From Paractinoplanes ferrugineus (GTDB taxonomy: Bacteria > Actinomycetota > Actinomycetes > Mycobacteriales > Micromonosporaceae): DNA of 64,000 nucleotides. The notes beneath the pieces are model-generated. The model had not been told where the DNA came from. It saw only the letters and a list, made by a program, of their open reading frames with translations, and made no database searches. The position numbers and the translations under genes are program-made. Position 1 is the stretch's first letter. Each line of letters starts with the position of its first letter. Positions 48,152 through 57,484 of the stretch are shown here, piece after piece. Location: the NCBI RefSeq assembly GCF_016862195.1, contig NZ_BOMM01000059.1, forward strand, positions 62,001-126,000, written 5' to 3'.

Positions 48152-49933
48152 ATGCCCACGCTCCGGATCGCCCTGGCTCAGGTCAACTCGACGGTCGGCG
48201 ACATCGCCGGCAACGCGGCCACGGTTCGTCGCTGGTCGCGGCAGGCCGCGGACGCCGGTGCGCAGCTCGTCGCCTTCCCCGAGATGATGCTCACCGGCTA
48301 TCCGATCGAGGATCTGGTGTTCCGGGACTCGTTCGTGCGTTCCTCGCAGGCCGCACTCGAGTCCCTGGCCGCCGATCTGGCCGGGGACGGGCTGGGCGAC
48401 CTGGCGGTGGTCGTCGGATATGTGGACGCCGACGGACCGGCCGCCACCAGTTCCTCCGCCACACCCGGGCGCGGGCCCCGGGACGGGTCGGCGCTGCTGC
48501 TCGGCGGCCGGGTCGCGGCCCGCTACTTCAAGCACCACCTGCCCAACTACGGCGTCTTCGACGAGGACCGCTATTTCGAGCCCGGTGAGTCACTCACCGT
48601 GGTGCGGTTCGGCGGCGTAGACATCGCGCTCACCGTCTGTGAGGACATCTGGCAGGCCGGGGGCCCGTTCACCGCCGCCCGGCGGGCGGGCGCGGGCCTG
48701 GTGCTCAACATCAACGCGTCACCCTACGAACTGAACAAGGACGACGTACGCCTCCCGCTGGTCATGCGGCGCGCGGCCGAGGCCGGGGCCACTGTGGCCT
48801 ATGTGAACGCCGTCGGCGCCCAGGACGAGCTGGTCTTCGACGGCGACTCGATGATCGTGACGGCCGGCGGCGACCTGCTGGCCCGGGCCGGCCAGTTCAC
48901 CGAGGAGCTGCTGATCCACGACCTGCCGTTGCCGGCCGGGTCGCAGGCGCCGAACGTCGCCTCGAAGACGGCGGCGGCGCCGTTGCCCAACGTCGAGCAG
49001 TACATCCCCGACGACATGGCCGTGCACCGGGTCGACCTGGAGGTCTCGCCCCGGCCGGCGCACGGTGGCCGGCGCGACGGCGGCGTGGCGGAGCGGATCG
49101 CCGACGAGGCCGAGGTCTGGTCGGCGCTCGTGCTCGGCCTGCGCGACTACGTCGACAAGAACGGGTTCAGGTCGGTCGTCCTCGGTCTGTCCGGCGGCAT
49201 CGACTCGGCGGTGGTCGCGGCCATCGCGGTCGACGCGCTCGGGGCCGCGCGGGTGTTCGGGGTGTCCATGCCCAGCGGCTACTCCTCGGGCCACTCCCGC
49301 GACGACGCCGCCGAGTTCGCGAAACGGACCGGCATCGACTACCGCACCGAGCCGATCCAGCCGATGGTCGACGCGTTCCTGGCCAACCTGGCGCTGTCCG
49401 GTCTGGCGGTGGAGAACCTGCAGGCCCGGGTGCGCGGGGTGATCCTGATGGCGTTGTCGAACCAGGAGGGGCACCTGGTGCTGACCACCGGCAACAAGAG
49501 CGAGCTGGCCGTCGGGTACTCCACGCTCTACGGCGATTCGGTCGGCGGTTTCAACCCGCTCAAGGACGTGCCGAAGACCATGGTGTGGCAGTTGGCCCGC
49601 TGGCGTAACACGCAGCCGGGCGCCCCCATCCCGGAGAACTCGATCACCAAGGCGCCGAGCGCCGAGCTGCGGCCCGATCAGAAGGACTCGGACTCGCTTC
49701 CCGACTACGCCGTGCTCGACCCGATCATCAAGGGGTACGTGGACGACGACCTGGGCCGGGCCGCGCTGATCGCGGCCGGCAACGATCCCGCCCTGGTCGA
49801 TCGGGTGCTGCGGATGGTCGACCTGGCCGAGTACAAGCGCCGCCAGTCCGCCCCGGGGCCGAAGATCTCGGGCAAGGCGTTCGGCCGCGATCGTCGCCTT
49901 CCGATTACGAACAGGTTTCGGGAAGGGCTGTGA
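48152..49933 (+). CDS. nadE: glutamine-dependent NAD+ synthetase
   Basis: The 593-residue enzyme has an N-terminal nitrilase domain with the catalytic triad: Glu in FPEMMLTGYPIEDLV, Lys in FKHHLPNYGVF and Cys in LTVCEDIW (Cys163). A C-terminal synthetase domain has the SGGIDS ATP loop near residue 350 and LVLTTGNKSELAVGY. It makes NAD from nicotinate adenine dinucleotide, glutamine and ATP. It is divergent from glnA2, and panB follows about 100 bases later. Confidence 0.95.
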   Translation: MPTLRIALAQVNSTVGDIAGNAATVRRWSRQAADAGAQLVAFPEMMLTGYPIEDLVFRDSFVRSSQAALESLAADLAGDGLGDLAVVVGYVDADGPAATSSSATPGRGPRDGSALLLGGRVAARYFKHHLPNYGVFDEDRYFEPGESLTVVRFGGVDIALTVCEDIWQAGGPFTAARRAGAGLVLNINASPYELNKDDVRLPLVMRRAAEAGATVAYVNAVGAQDELVFDGDSMIVTAGGDLLARAGQFTEELLIHDLPLPAGSQAPNVASKTAAAPLPNVEQYIPDDMAVHRVDLEVSPRPAHGGRRDGGVAERIADEAEVWSALVLGLRDYVDKNGFRSVVLGLSGGIDSAVVAAIAVDALGAARVFGVSMPSGYSSGHSRDDAAEFAKRTGIDYRTEPIQPMVDAFLANLALSGLAVENLQARVRGVILMALSNQEGHLVLTTGNKSELAVGYSTLYGDSVGGFNPLKDVPKTMVWQLARWRNTQPGAPIPENSITKAPSAELRPDQKDSDSLPDYAVLDPIIKGYVDDDLGRAALIAAGNDPALVDRVLRMVDLAEYKRRQSAPGPKISGKAFGRDRRLPITNRFREGL

Positions 49934-50034
49934 CAACCTCCACTGACCCCTGACCATCGGCCCTTTCCCGGTGCGACGATTGCCGCACCCGGGGACCGCA
50001 CCCGAGCGGCCTCGAGGGATGAAGGAGAAGGACG

Positions 50035-50865
50035 ATGCAGGAGATTCCCACCCTGTACGGCGGTCCCGCCACGCGACGCGTCCGCACCCGGGACCTGATC
50101 GCCGCCAAGTCCCGCGGCGACCGCTGGCCGATGCTCACCTCCTACGACCAGTACACCGCGTCGATCTTCGACCGGAACGGCGTGCCGGTCCTGCTCGTCG
50201 GGGACTCCGCCGCCAACAACGTCTTCGGCCACGAGACCACCCTGCCGATCACCGTCGACGAGCTGCTCCCGCTGGTCCGCGCGGTCGTCCGGGCCACCAG
50301 TACCGCGCTGATCGTCGCCGACATGCCGTTCGGCAGCTACGAGGAGGGCCCCACCCAGGCCCTGCGCACCGCCGTCCGCTTCATGAAGGAGGGCGGCGCG
50401 CACGCCGTCAAGCTCGAGGGCGGTCGCCGGGTGGCCCCGCAGATCGAGGCCCTGACCGGGGCCGGCATCCCGGTCATGGCGCACATCGGCTTCACCCCGC
50501 AGAGCGAGCACACGCTGGGCGGATACCGCGTGCAGGGCCGGGAGAACGAGGGCGCCCAGGTGCTGTCCGACGCCCGCGCGGTGGCCGAGGCCGGGGCGTT
50601 CGCGGTGGTGGTCGAGATGGTGCCGGGCGAGGTCGCCAAGACGGTCACCAAGGAGCTGCCGATCCCGACGGTGGGCATCGGCGCCGGCCCCGACACCGAC
50701 GCCCAGGTGCTGGTCTGGCAGGACATGGCCGGGCTGCGCACGGGCCGGATGCCCCGCTTCGTGAAGCAGTACGCCGACCTGGCCGGGGCGTTGAGCGAGG
50801 CCACCCGGCAGTTCGCGGCGGAGGTCCGGGGCGGGGAGTTCCCGGCCGCGGAGCACACCTTCTAG
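50035..50865 (+). CDS. panB: 3-methyl-2-oxobutanoate hydroxymethyltransferase
   Basis: The 276-residue TIM-barrel enzyme adds a hydroxymethyl group to 2-oxoisovalerate on the way to pantothenate. It has WPMLTSYDQYTASIFDRNGV, LLVGDSAANNVFGHETTLPI, VKLEGGRRVAPQIEAL, and GIGAGPDTDAQVLVWQDM. GAAGGAGA lies before the ATG. It follows nadE, and both are cofactor genes. No panC or panD is in the window. Confidence 0.96.
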   Translation: MQEIPTLYGGPATRRVRTRDLIAAKSRGDRWPMLTSYDQYTASIFDRNGVPVLLVGDSAANNVFGHETTLPITVDELLPLVRAVVRATSTALIVADMPFGSYEEGPTQALRTAVRFMKEGGAHAVKLEGGRRVAPQIEALTGAGIPVMAHIGFTPQSEHTLGGYRVQGRENEGAQVLSDARAVAEAGAFAVVVEMVPGEVAKTVTKELPIPTVGIGAGPDTDAQVLVWQDMAGLRTGRMPRFVKQYADLAGALSEATRQFAAEVRGGEFPAAEHTF

Positions 50866-50894
50866 CCGCCGGCCGGTTTGTCGTACCCCCGTCG

Positions 50895-50900
50895 TAGCCT
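50895..50900 (+). promoter_or_regulatory. -10 element of the WYL regulator gene (leaderless)
   Basis: TAGCCT ends six bases before the GTG at 50907. No ribosome site is present. Confidence 0.45.
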
Positions 50901-50906
50901 GCCGGT

Positions 50907-51599
50907 GTGAACCGGACCGACCGTCTCTACGCCCTCGTCGAGGAGTTGCGCGCGGTGGCGCCGCGGCCGCGCAGCGCGCGCTGGCTGGCCGGCCGCTTCG
51001 AGGTGAGCGTGCGCACGGTCGAGCGGGACATCTCGGCGTTGCAGCAGTCCGGCACGCCGGTCTACGCCGAGCCGGGCCGCACCGGTGGTTACTGCCTCGA
51101 CAAGTCGCACACGCTGCCACCGGTCAACTTCACGCCGAGCGAGGCGGTGGCGATGGCCGTCGCCCTGCATCGGCTGGCCGGCTCGCCGTTCCACGCCGCC
51201 GCGGCGGCCGCGCTGCGCAAACTTGTCGCCGCGATGCACCCCGGCGACGCCGATCGGGCCCGGGAGATGGCCGCCCGCGTCCGGCTCGTCGAGACGCCGT
51301 CGGTGGAGATTCCGCGGCTGCTGGCCGACGCCTTGTCGATCCGGCGGGTGCTGCGCATCAGTTACGCCGACAGGGCCGGGACCGATTCGGTCCGCGAGAT
51401 CGAGCCGCTCGCGTTCGTGGGCATGCCGGCCTACTGGTATCTGGTGGCCTGGTGCCGGCTGCGCCGGTCGGTGCGGGTGTTCCGCACCGACCGGATCTCG
51501 GCGGTCGTGGTGACCGCCGAGGAACCGCCGCCGCGCGAGCTCACGCCGGGCGAGCTCGACGTGCCGGGGGACCGGATGAGCGCGCTCAGCCTGGCCTAG
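50907..51599 (+). CDS. WYL-domain regulator (YafY-like)
   Basis: The 230-residue protein has an N-terminal HTH (residues 5-60; SARWLAGRFEVSVRTVERDI) and a WYL domain with ISYADRAGT and LAFVGMPAYWYLVAWCRLRR. WYL proteins bind ligands or nucleic acids and regulate transcription. The target is unknown. It may regulate the divergent or adjacent genes. It starts at GTG 50907 with a likely leaderless mRNA. Confidence 0.88.
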   Translation: MNRTDRLYALVEELRAVAPRPRSARWLAGRFEVSVRTVERDISALQQSGTPVYAEPGRTGGYCLDKSHTLPPVNFTPSEAVAMAVALHRLAGSPFHAAAAAALRKLVAAMHPGDADRAREMAARVRLVETPSVEIPRLLADALSIRRVLRISYADRAGTDSVREIEPLAFVGMPAYWYLVAWCRLRRSVRVFRTDRISAVVVTAEEPPPRELTPGELDVPGDRMSALSLA

Positions 51600-51639
51600 C
51601 CGCCAGTCGGGGGTCCGGCCCGGCCGCCGGGAGTCCGGC

Positions 51640-52002
51640 CTAGCCGCCGGCCGGGGTGTAGACGCCGATGTGGTTGCCGGTCGGGTCGATCAGGTGGGCG
51701 AAGACCAGGCCGTCGCCGCCGTCGGCCGGCGCGACCAGGATCTTGGCGCCGGCCGTCTCGGCCCTGCGGCAGGTCTCGGCGGTGTCGGCCACGTTGACGA
51801 ACGGGATGGCGTGCGGGCCGGTCGAACCGTCGGAGACGTCGGCGAAGCCACCGGCCGGTGCGGGCGAGCCCGGTGTGAAGACGAGGCGGTAACCGGGCTC
51901 GCCGGCGAACTTCCAGCCGAACACGTCGCTGTAGAAGCGTTCGGCGGCTTCGGGCCGGTCGGTGCCGATCTGGAACCAGTCGACCTGATTGGCTGCGGAC
52001 AT
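51640..52002 (-). CDS. VOC-family protein
   Basis: The 120-residue protein is a small vicinal oxygen chelate fold with WFQIGTDRPEAAERFYSDVF, PHAIPFVNVADTAETCRRAE and FAHLIDPTGNHIGVYTP. Such two-motif proteins act as glyoxalases, dioxygenases or binding proteins. No metal-binding set is complete enough to pick one. It is divergent from the amidotransferase gene with 98 bases between starts. Confidence 0.82.
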   Translation of the reverse strand: MSAANQVDWFQIGTDRPEAAERFYSDVFGWKFAGEPGYRLVFTPGSPAPAGGFADVSDGSTGPHAIPFVNVADTAETCRRAETAGAKILVAPADGGDGLVFAHLIDPTGNHIGVYTPAGG

Positions 52003-52087
52003 TGTTGCCTCCTCGAAAAGTGCTTGGCACCACCCTCGCCGCCGTCCGCGACAGCCTCCTGTCGGTGTTTGCGGACGAGCCTGGGAC

Positions 52088-52093
52088 TAGCCT
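52088..52093 (+). promoter_or_regulatory. -10 element of the amidotransferase-glnE operon (leaderless)
   Basis: TAGCCT ends seven bases before GTG 52101. Transcription would begin at the start codon, and glnE, which follows with a one-base gap, would be read from this promoter. Confidence 0.5.
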
Positions 52094-52100
52094 CGGGAGC

Positions 52101-52883
52101 GTGGGAACCGCACTTGTGATCGAGAACGACCCGTCCGACGACCTGCGCCGGCTCGGCGAGTGGCTGACCGAGGCCGGCCTGGAGCTGACCGTGCTGCGGC
52201 CGCACGCCGGGGACGCCCTGCCCGAGACCCTCGACGACTACCTGGCGTTCGTGGTGCTCGGCGGCGACCAGAACGCTTACCCGGCCGCCGACGGCACCCC
52301 CGGCGCGCCGTGGTTTCCGCAGCTCGAGGGCCTGCTGCGCAAGGCGGTGCGCAACCGGGTGCCGACCCTCGCGATCTGCCTCGGCGCGCAGTTGCTGGCC
52401 CAGGCGCACGGCGGGCTGGTCGAGCGCGGCCCGTCCGGTCCGGAGATCGGGCCGGGCCTGGTCGGCAAGCGCGACGCCACCGACAACGACCCGCTGTTCA
52501 AATGGGTGCCGCTGATCCCCGACGTGATCCAGTGGCACCGCGACGAGATCACCGAGCTGCCGCTGCGGTCGGTGCTGCTCGCCGCGTCGAGTCGCTGTCC
52601 CCATCAGGCCTTCCGGCTCGGCGACCGGGCCTGGGCCGTGCAGTTCCACATCGAGTGCGACATCGAGATGGTCGAGGCGTGGGCGGCGAGCGACAGGGAC
52701 GGGCTCGACGAGCTCGGTTACGACGCCGAGGCGGTGGTCTACGCGATCGCCGAGATCCTGCCCGACGTCGAGGAGGTGTGGCAGCCGTTCGCGACCCGCT
52801 TCGCCTCGCTCGCCCTCGGCACGCTGCCCGACTCCGACATACCCAACCCCACCGGTCACACGCTCCCGCTGCTGGGGCAGTGA
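52101..52883 (+). CDS. class I glutamine amidotransferase-like protein
   Basis: The 260-residue protein has the nucleophile-elbow ICLGAQLLAQ with Cys and the late His-x-Glu pair in VQFHIECDIEM, so the triad is present. It likely releases ammonia or cuts a gamma-glutamyl bond, like GuaA-related or Puu-type hydrolases. It directly precedes glnE with one base between, an arrangement that links it to nitrogen control. A substrate in gamma-glutamyl-polyamine turnover would fit with nearby glnA2 but is speculation. Confidence 0.85.
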   Translation: MGTALVIENDPSDDLRRLGEWLTEAGLELTVLRPHAGDALPETLDDYLAFVVLGGDQNAYPAADGTPGAPWFPQLEGLLRKAVRNRVPTLAICLGAQLLAQAHGGLVERGPSGPEIGPGLVGKRDATDNDPLFKWVPLIPDVIQWHRDEITELPLRSVLLAASSRCPHQAFRLGDRAWAVQFHIECDIEMVEAWAASDRDGLDELGYDAEAVVYAIAEILPDVEEVWQPFATRFASLALGTLPDSDIPNPTGHTLPLLGQ

Positions 52884-52884
52884 C

Positions 52885-55800
52885 GTGACGCGGCCCAGCC
52901 GGCTCGCCCGGTACGGTTTCGCCGACAACGGTGCCCGCGCCGCCGACCTGCTCGGGCCGGCCGGGCTGCGGCTGTGGGACGCCGAGGCGCAGGGGCCGAC
53001 CGGCACCGACGCGGCCGAGCTGATCCACTCGCTGTCCCGGACCGCCGACCCCACCCTGGCGTTGCGCCAGCTGCACCGGCTCGTCGACGCGGCCGGCCGG
53101 GCCGCCGACCGGGCCAACGGTGGTCCGGCGACCGGGCCGGGCGGCGAGATCAGCCCCAACGCCGCCACCGACGAGATCTTCGAGGCGGTCTACCGCGATC
53201 ACGGGCTGCGCCGCCGGCTCGTCGCGGTGCTCGGTGCCTCCTCGGCCCTCGGCGATCACCTGGTCGCCAACCCGGACGACTGGAAGGTCCTCGCGACCGG
53301 CAAGACCGGGTTGCCGCCGAGCGCCGAGGGACATCTCGAGATCGACGGCGAACCGGCCGTCGCGGGACTGCGGCACGCGTACCGCAGCCAGCTCCTGCGC
53401 ATCGCCGCCGCCGACCTGACCGGCGGGCGGGGGCTGGAGCCGACCATGGCGGCGCTGTCGCGCCTGGCCGACGAGACGCTGTCCATCGCGTACGACATCG
53501 CGGTGGCCGGTCTTCCGGCGAGCGCGCGCGAACCGCGGCTGGCCGTGGTGGCCATGGGCAAATGCGGCGGGACCGAGCTGAACTACGTCTCGGACGTCGA
53601 CGTGATCTTCGTGGCCGCCGGGGACGAGGACCTGAGCGCCGGCACCACCCTCGCCGCCCGCCTCATCGAGATCTGCGGGCAGGTGGCCTGGCAGGTCGAC
53701 GCCGCGTTGCGCCCCGAGGGCAGCCGGGGTCCGCTGGTCCGCACGCTCGCCAGCCACCAGGCCTATTACCGCAAGTGGGCGCGCACGTGGGAGTTCCAGG
53801 CGCTGATCAAGGCCCGGCCGGCGGCCGGCGATCTGCTGCTCGCCCAGGAGTGGATCGACGATCTGGCGCCGCTGGTGTGGCACGCGGCCGAGCGGCCCGA
53901 GGCGGTCGCCGACGTGCGGGACATGCGCCGCAAGATCATCGAGAACGTGCCGGCGAACCAGCTCGACCGGGAGATCAAGCGGGGGCCGGGCGGGCTGCGG
54001 GACATCGAGTTCGCCGTGCAGCTGCTCCAGCTCGTGCACGGCCGGGTCGACGAGACGCTGCGGCACGGCGGCACGCTTCCGGCGCTGCGCGCCCTGGTCA
54101 CCGGCGGCTACGTGGGGCGCGAGGACGGCGAGACGCTGCTGCGCGGCTACCGCTTCCTGCGCGGGGTGGAGCACCGGCTCCAACTGCAGAATCTGCGGCG
54201 TACGCACACCGTGCCGGACGATCCGGCCGGGCTGCGCTGGCTGGCGGCGGCACTCGGCTACACCGCGCTGCCGGGGCGCGACGCGGTCCAGGCGTTCAAG
54301 TCGGACTGGGTCGGCCACGCCGCCCAGGTGCGCCGCCTGCACATCAAACTGCTCTACCGGCCGTTGCTGGAGGCGGTGGCGCGGGTGCCGGCCGAGGCGC
54401 TGCGGATGACCTCCGAGTCGGCCGCCAAGCGGTTGACCGTCCTCGGCTTCGCCGACCCGGCCGCCGCGATCCGCCACCTGCAGGCACTCACCGGCGGTGT
54501 CACCCGCACCGCCGCGATCCAGCGCACCCTGCTGCCGATGCTGCTGCAGGAGTTCGCCGACGCCCCCGAACCCGACCGTGGCCTGTTCAACTACCGCGAC
54601 GTCTCGGACAAGCTCGGCAGCACTCCGTGGTACCTGCGCCTGCTGCGCGACGGCGGCCCGGTGGCGTTGCGCCTGGCCCGGGTGCTCGGCCTCTCCCGCT
54701 ATGCCACCGACCTGCTCACCCGTGACCCGGAAGCGTTGCGGTTGCTCGCCGACGACGCCGAACTGGTTCCGCGCAGCCGCGAGTCGCTCATCGACGGGTT
54801 CGCGGCGGCCGCCGAGCGGCACTACGACGACCCGGTCAAGGCCACCGTGGCGGTGCGGGCGCTGCGCCGCCGCGAACTGTTCCGGCTGGCCTGCGCCGAC
54901 ATCCTGAGCAGGGCCGGTGAGCTCGCCCCGGCCCAGCCGATCGACGTCGACCAGCTCGGCATCGCACTGTCCGACGTGACCGACGCGACCCTGAACGCGG
55001 CCCTGCTGGTGGCCCGCCGCGCGGCACCGCACGGGCTGCGGTTCGCGGTGATCGGGATGGGCCGGCTCGGCGGTTACGAGATGAGCTATCCCTCCGACGC
55101 GGACGTGCTGTTCGTCTACGACCACGCCGGCGGCGTCACCGACAAACAGGCGAGTGCGGCCGCGCTCGCCATCGCCGAGGAACTCCGGCGGATGCTCTCC
55201 GCGCCGGCGCCCGACCCGCCCCTCGGCATCGACGCCGACCTGCGGCCCGAGGGCCGGCAGGGACCGCTGGTCCGCACCCTCGGCGCCTACCAGCAGTACT
55301 ACGCCCGCTGGTCACGCGTGTGGGAGGCGCAGGCGTTGCTGCGGGCCCGGTTCGTCGGCGGCGACCGCTCGCTCGGCCTGGAGTTCGAGCAGCTCGCCGA
55401 CACGATGCGCTACCCGTCCGGCGGCCTGAGCCGGGAACAGGTGACCGAGATCCGGCGGATCAAGGCGCGCATCGAGACCGAACGACTCCCGCGCGGCGCC
55501 GACCCGAACACGCACACCAAGCTGGGCCGGGGCGGGCTGTCCGACGTGGAGTGGGCGGTGCAGCTGCTTCAGCTCCGGCATGCGTACGCGGTGCCGGACC
55601 TGCGCCGGACGCAGACGCTCGAGGCGCTCGACGCGGCCGTGCGGGCGAAGCTGGTCGACAAGGTCGACGCGGCCGCGATGACGGCCGGCTGGACGCTCGC
55701 CTCCCAGGTGCGCAACGCGCTGACCCTGGTGCGTGGCCGGCCCACCGACCAGCTGCCCCGGCACGGCGTCGAGCTGGCCGGCACGGTGCAGCTGCTCGGT

Positions 55801-55887
55801 GGCGGCGACCCGGGCGAGTTCGTCGACCGTTACCTGCGACTGACCCGTCGCTCGCGGGCCGCCACGGAACGCGTCATGGACTCCTGA
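52885..55887 (+). CDS. glnE: glutamine synthetase adenylyltransferase/deadenylylase
   Basis: The 1000-residue enzyme adds and removes AMP on glutamine synthetase. Two nucleotidyltransferase halves are seen: GKCGGTELNYVSDVDVIFV near residue 223 and GMGRLGGYEMSYPSDADVLF near residue 723, each with the paired Asp motif and followed by an RPEG(S/R) block. A helical linker joins them. The length is full. GTG 52885 follows the amidotransferase stop by one base. In actinobacteria GlnE modifies GlnA1, which is not in this window. Confidence 0.96.
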   Translation: MTRPSRLARYGFADNGARAADLLGPAGLRLWDAEAQGPTGTDAAELIHSLSRTADPTLALRQLHRLVDAAGRAADRANGGPATGPGGEISPNAATDEIFEAVYRDHGLRRRLVAVLGASSALGDHLVANPDDWKVLATGKTGLPPSAEGHLEIDGEPAVAGLRHAYRSQLLRIAAADLTGGRGLEPTMAALSRLADETLSIAYDIAVAGLPASAREPRLAVVAMGKCGGTELNYVSDVDVIFVAAGDEDLSAGTTLAARLIEICGQVAWQVDAALRPEGSRGPLVRTLASHQAYYRKWARTWEFQALIKARPAAGDLLLAQEWIDDLAPLVWHAAERPEAVADVRDMRRKIIENVPANQLDREIKRGPGGLRDIEFAVQLLQLVHGRVDETLRHGGTLPALRALVTGGYVGREDGETLLRGYRFLRGVEHRLQLQNLRRTHTVPDDPAGLRWLAAALGYTALPGRDAVQAFKSDWVGHAAQVRRLHIKLLYRPLLEAVARVPAEALRMTSESAAKRLTVLGFADPAAAIRHLQALTGGVTRTAAIQRTLLPMLLQEFADAPEPDRGLFNYRDVSDKLGSTPWYLRLLRDGGPVALRLARVLGLSRYATDLLTRDPEALRLLADDAELVPRSRESLIDGFAAAAERHYDDPVKATVAVRALRRRELFRLACADILSRAGELAPAQPIDVDQLGIALSDVTDATLNAALLVARRAAPHGLRFAVIGMGRLGGYEMSYPSDADVLFVYDHAGGVTDKQASAAALAIAEELRRMLSAPAPDPPLGIDADLRPEGRQGPLVRTLGAYQQYYARWSRVWEAQALLRARFVGGDRSLGLEFEQLADTMRYPSGGLSREQVTEIRRIKARIETERLPRGADPNTHTKLGRGGLSDVEWAVQLLQLRHAYAVPDLRRTQTLEALDAAVRAKLVDKVDAAAMTAGWTLASQVRNALTLVRGRPTDQLPRHGVELAGTVQLLGGGDPGEFVDRYLRLTRRSRAATERVMDS

Positions 55888-55899
55888 CCCCCCGCCCGG

Positions 55900-57426
55900 T
55901 CAGCTGGTCAGGGTGTAGCGGCCGGCGTGCGGGACACGGACCAGGGTCCAGTCGCCGGCGCGGGCCGGCGTGGCCCCGCCGTCGACCCGCAGCCAGCGGT
56001 TGTGGCGGACGCGCACCACGACCGGGCCGGCCTGCTCCGTCCGGAACGTGATCGACGCGGCGTCCTGGCTGACCAGGGTGGCCGGGGCGGCGACGATCGG
56101 CTGCGGCGCGGTGACCCGGTAGAGGTGCCAGTGCCGGTCCCGCCAGATCTCGGTGAGGTAGGGCAGGCCGGCCGCGATCAGGGCCGCCTCGCCTCGGCCC
56201 GACCAGGTGAGCTCGGCGTCGGGCACGGCCACGAACTGCACGGCCGTCTCGTCCAGCCACGCCCGGTAGCTGTCGGCGGTGAGGGCCACGCCCGTACCCG
56301 CCGCGCCGGGGATCTCGCCGAAGAACAACGGGTTCCGCGCGATGTCCGCCTGCCGGAGCCAGCCCCGGGCCAGCGGGACGTCACCCAGGTGCGCCGACTC
56401 CCAGTAGTCCCGGGTCGGGGGGATCTCCAGGCGACCGGTCAGCACCTCCGGGCCGAGCCGGGTGCGCAGCGGCGTGAAGTAGTCCCGGGAGGCGGTCGGG
56501 TTGCCGAGATCGCGCAGGTCGCCGACCACCACCGGGGGCTGCCACCAGCAGGCGGCGGCCACCAGCGCGAGCACGACGGCAAGAGGGAGTTTCCGCCTCG
56601 GCAGGGCGGCCGCGGCGGCCAGCAGCGGCAGGGTGAACATCACCGCCAGCCGGGTCGCGTTGAGGCCGACCGGGGTGTGCACCAGGGCGGCGGCCAGCAC
56701 CCCCAGCGCGGACAGCACGCCGCCGGTCCGCACCGGCCGGGCGGGCACCAGCAACGCCACGACCAGGCTCGCCACCACTGCCCGCAGGGTGTCGGTGTGG
56801 CTGATGTTCATCCAGCCGCCGTCGCCGAACCACAGCGCGGTCAGCCCCAGCGGCACCGCCGCCGGAACCGCCACCAGCAGACCGTCGCCGACGCGGCCGG
56901 ACAGCAGCAGCGCGGCGCCGGCGAGGCCCAGGAACAGCCCGGCCACCGGACTCGTCGCGGCGGCGAGGACCGCCGCCACGGCGGCGAACGGGCGGAGCCG
57001 GCGGAAGGTGAGCAGGGTCAGCGCGGCCAGACCGAAGGACACCCCGAGTGAGTACGTCACCCGCCCGCTCACCAGGTTCCCGGCGAGGCACGCGGCCCCG
57101 GCCAGGGCACCCGCCCCGGGACGGGGCACGCCGGTGCGGCGCAACAGCACGGCGAGCAGCACCGCCGAGGCGACCAGGGTGAGCGCGCCGGTCAGCCGGA
57201 CCCCCAGCAGGGCCATCACCGGCTGCGACACCAGGCTGTAGCCGAGCTGGTCGACCCCCGCGTACCAGCGCAGGTCGATCGGGGTGTAGCCGTGGGCGGC
57301 GAAGAACTCGGCCCGAGCCACCTGCGCCGACAGGTCCGAGCCCATCGGCGGCAGGACGAGGTACACGACGGCGAGCACCGCCGCGACTCCGGCGGTGCCC
57401 CACTCGAGCCGATGCCGGGCCGACAC
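55900..57426 (-). CDS. polytopic membrane protein, glycosyltransferase-like
   Basis: The 508-residue protein has about ten to eleven hydrophobic spans in the first 330 residues (for example LTLVASAVLLAVLLRRTGVP, PLALPR-type loops) and then a soluble C-terminal domain of about 170 residues rich in Trp/Tyr/Arg (for example TRDYWESAHLGDVPLARGWL, ending in an Ig-like beta pattern). This resembles actinobacterial GT-C glycosyltransferase-like proteins but the catalytic Asp motif is not clear. It is divergent from the MptB-like gene. The function is uncertain. Confidence 0.6.
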   Translation of the reverse strand: MSARHRLEWGTAGVAAVLAVVYLVLPPMGSDLSAQVARAEFFAAHGYTPIDLRWYAGVDQLGYSLVSQPVMALLGVRLTGALTLVASAVLLAVLLRRTGVPRPGAGALAGAACLAGNLVSGRVTYSLGVSFGLAALTLLTFRRLRPFAAVAAVLAAATSPVAGLFLGLAGAALLLSGRVGDGLLVAVPAAVPLGLTALWFGDGGWMNISHTDTLRAVVASLVVALLVPARPVRTGGVLSALGVLAAALVHTPVGLNATRLAVMFTLPLLAAAAALPRRKLPLAVVLALVAAACWWQPPVVVGDLRDLGNPTASRDYFTPLRTRLGPEVLTGRLEIPPTRDYWESAHLGDVPLARGWLRQADIARNPLFFGEIPGAAGTGVALTADSYRAWLDETAVQFVAVPDAELTWSGRGEAALIAAGLPYLTEIWRDRHWHLYRVTAPQPIVAAPATLVSQDAASITFRTEQAGPVVVRVRHNRWLRVDGGATPARAGDWTLVRVPHAGRYTLTS

Positions 57427-57471
57427 CCGCCCGACCCTACCGGGCTCCTCAACGGTTGCAGCGCGTCACGG

Positions 57472-57477
57472 TAGGGT
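57472..57477 (+). promoter_or_regulatory. -10 element of the mannosyltransferase genes (leaderless)
   Basis: TAGGGT ends seven bases before ATG 57485, giving a transcript that begins at the start codon. Confidence 0.5.
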
Positions 57478-57484
57478 GCTCGCC

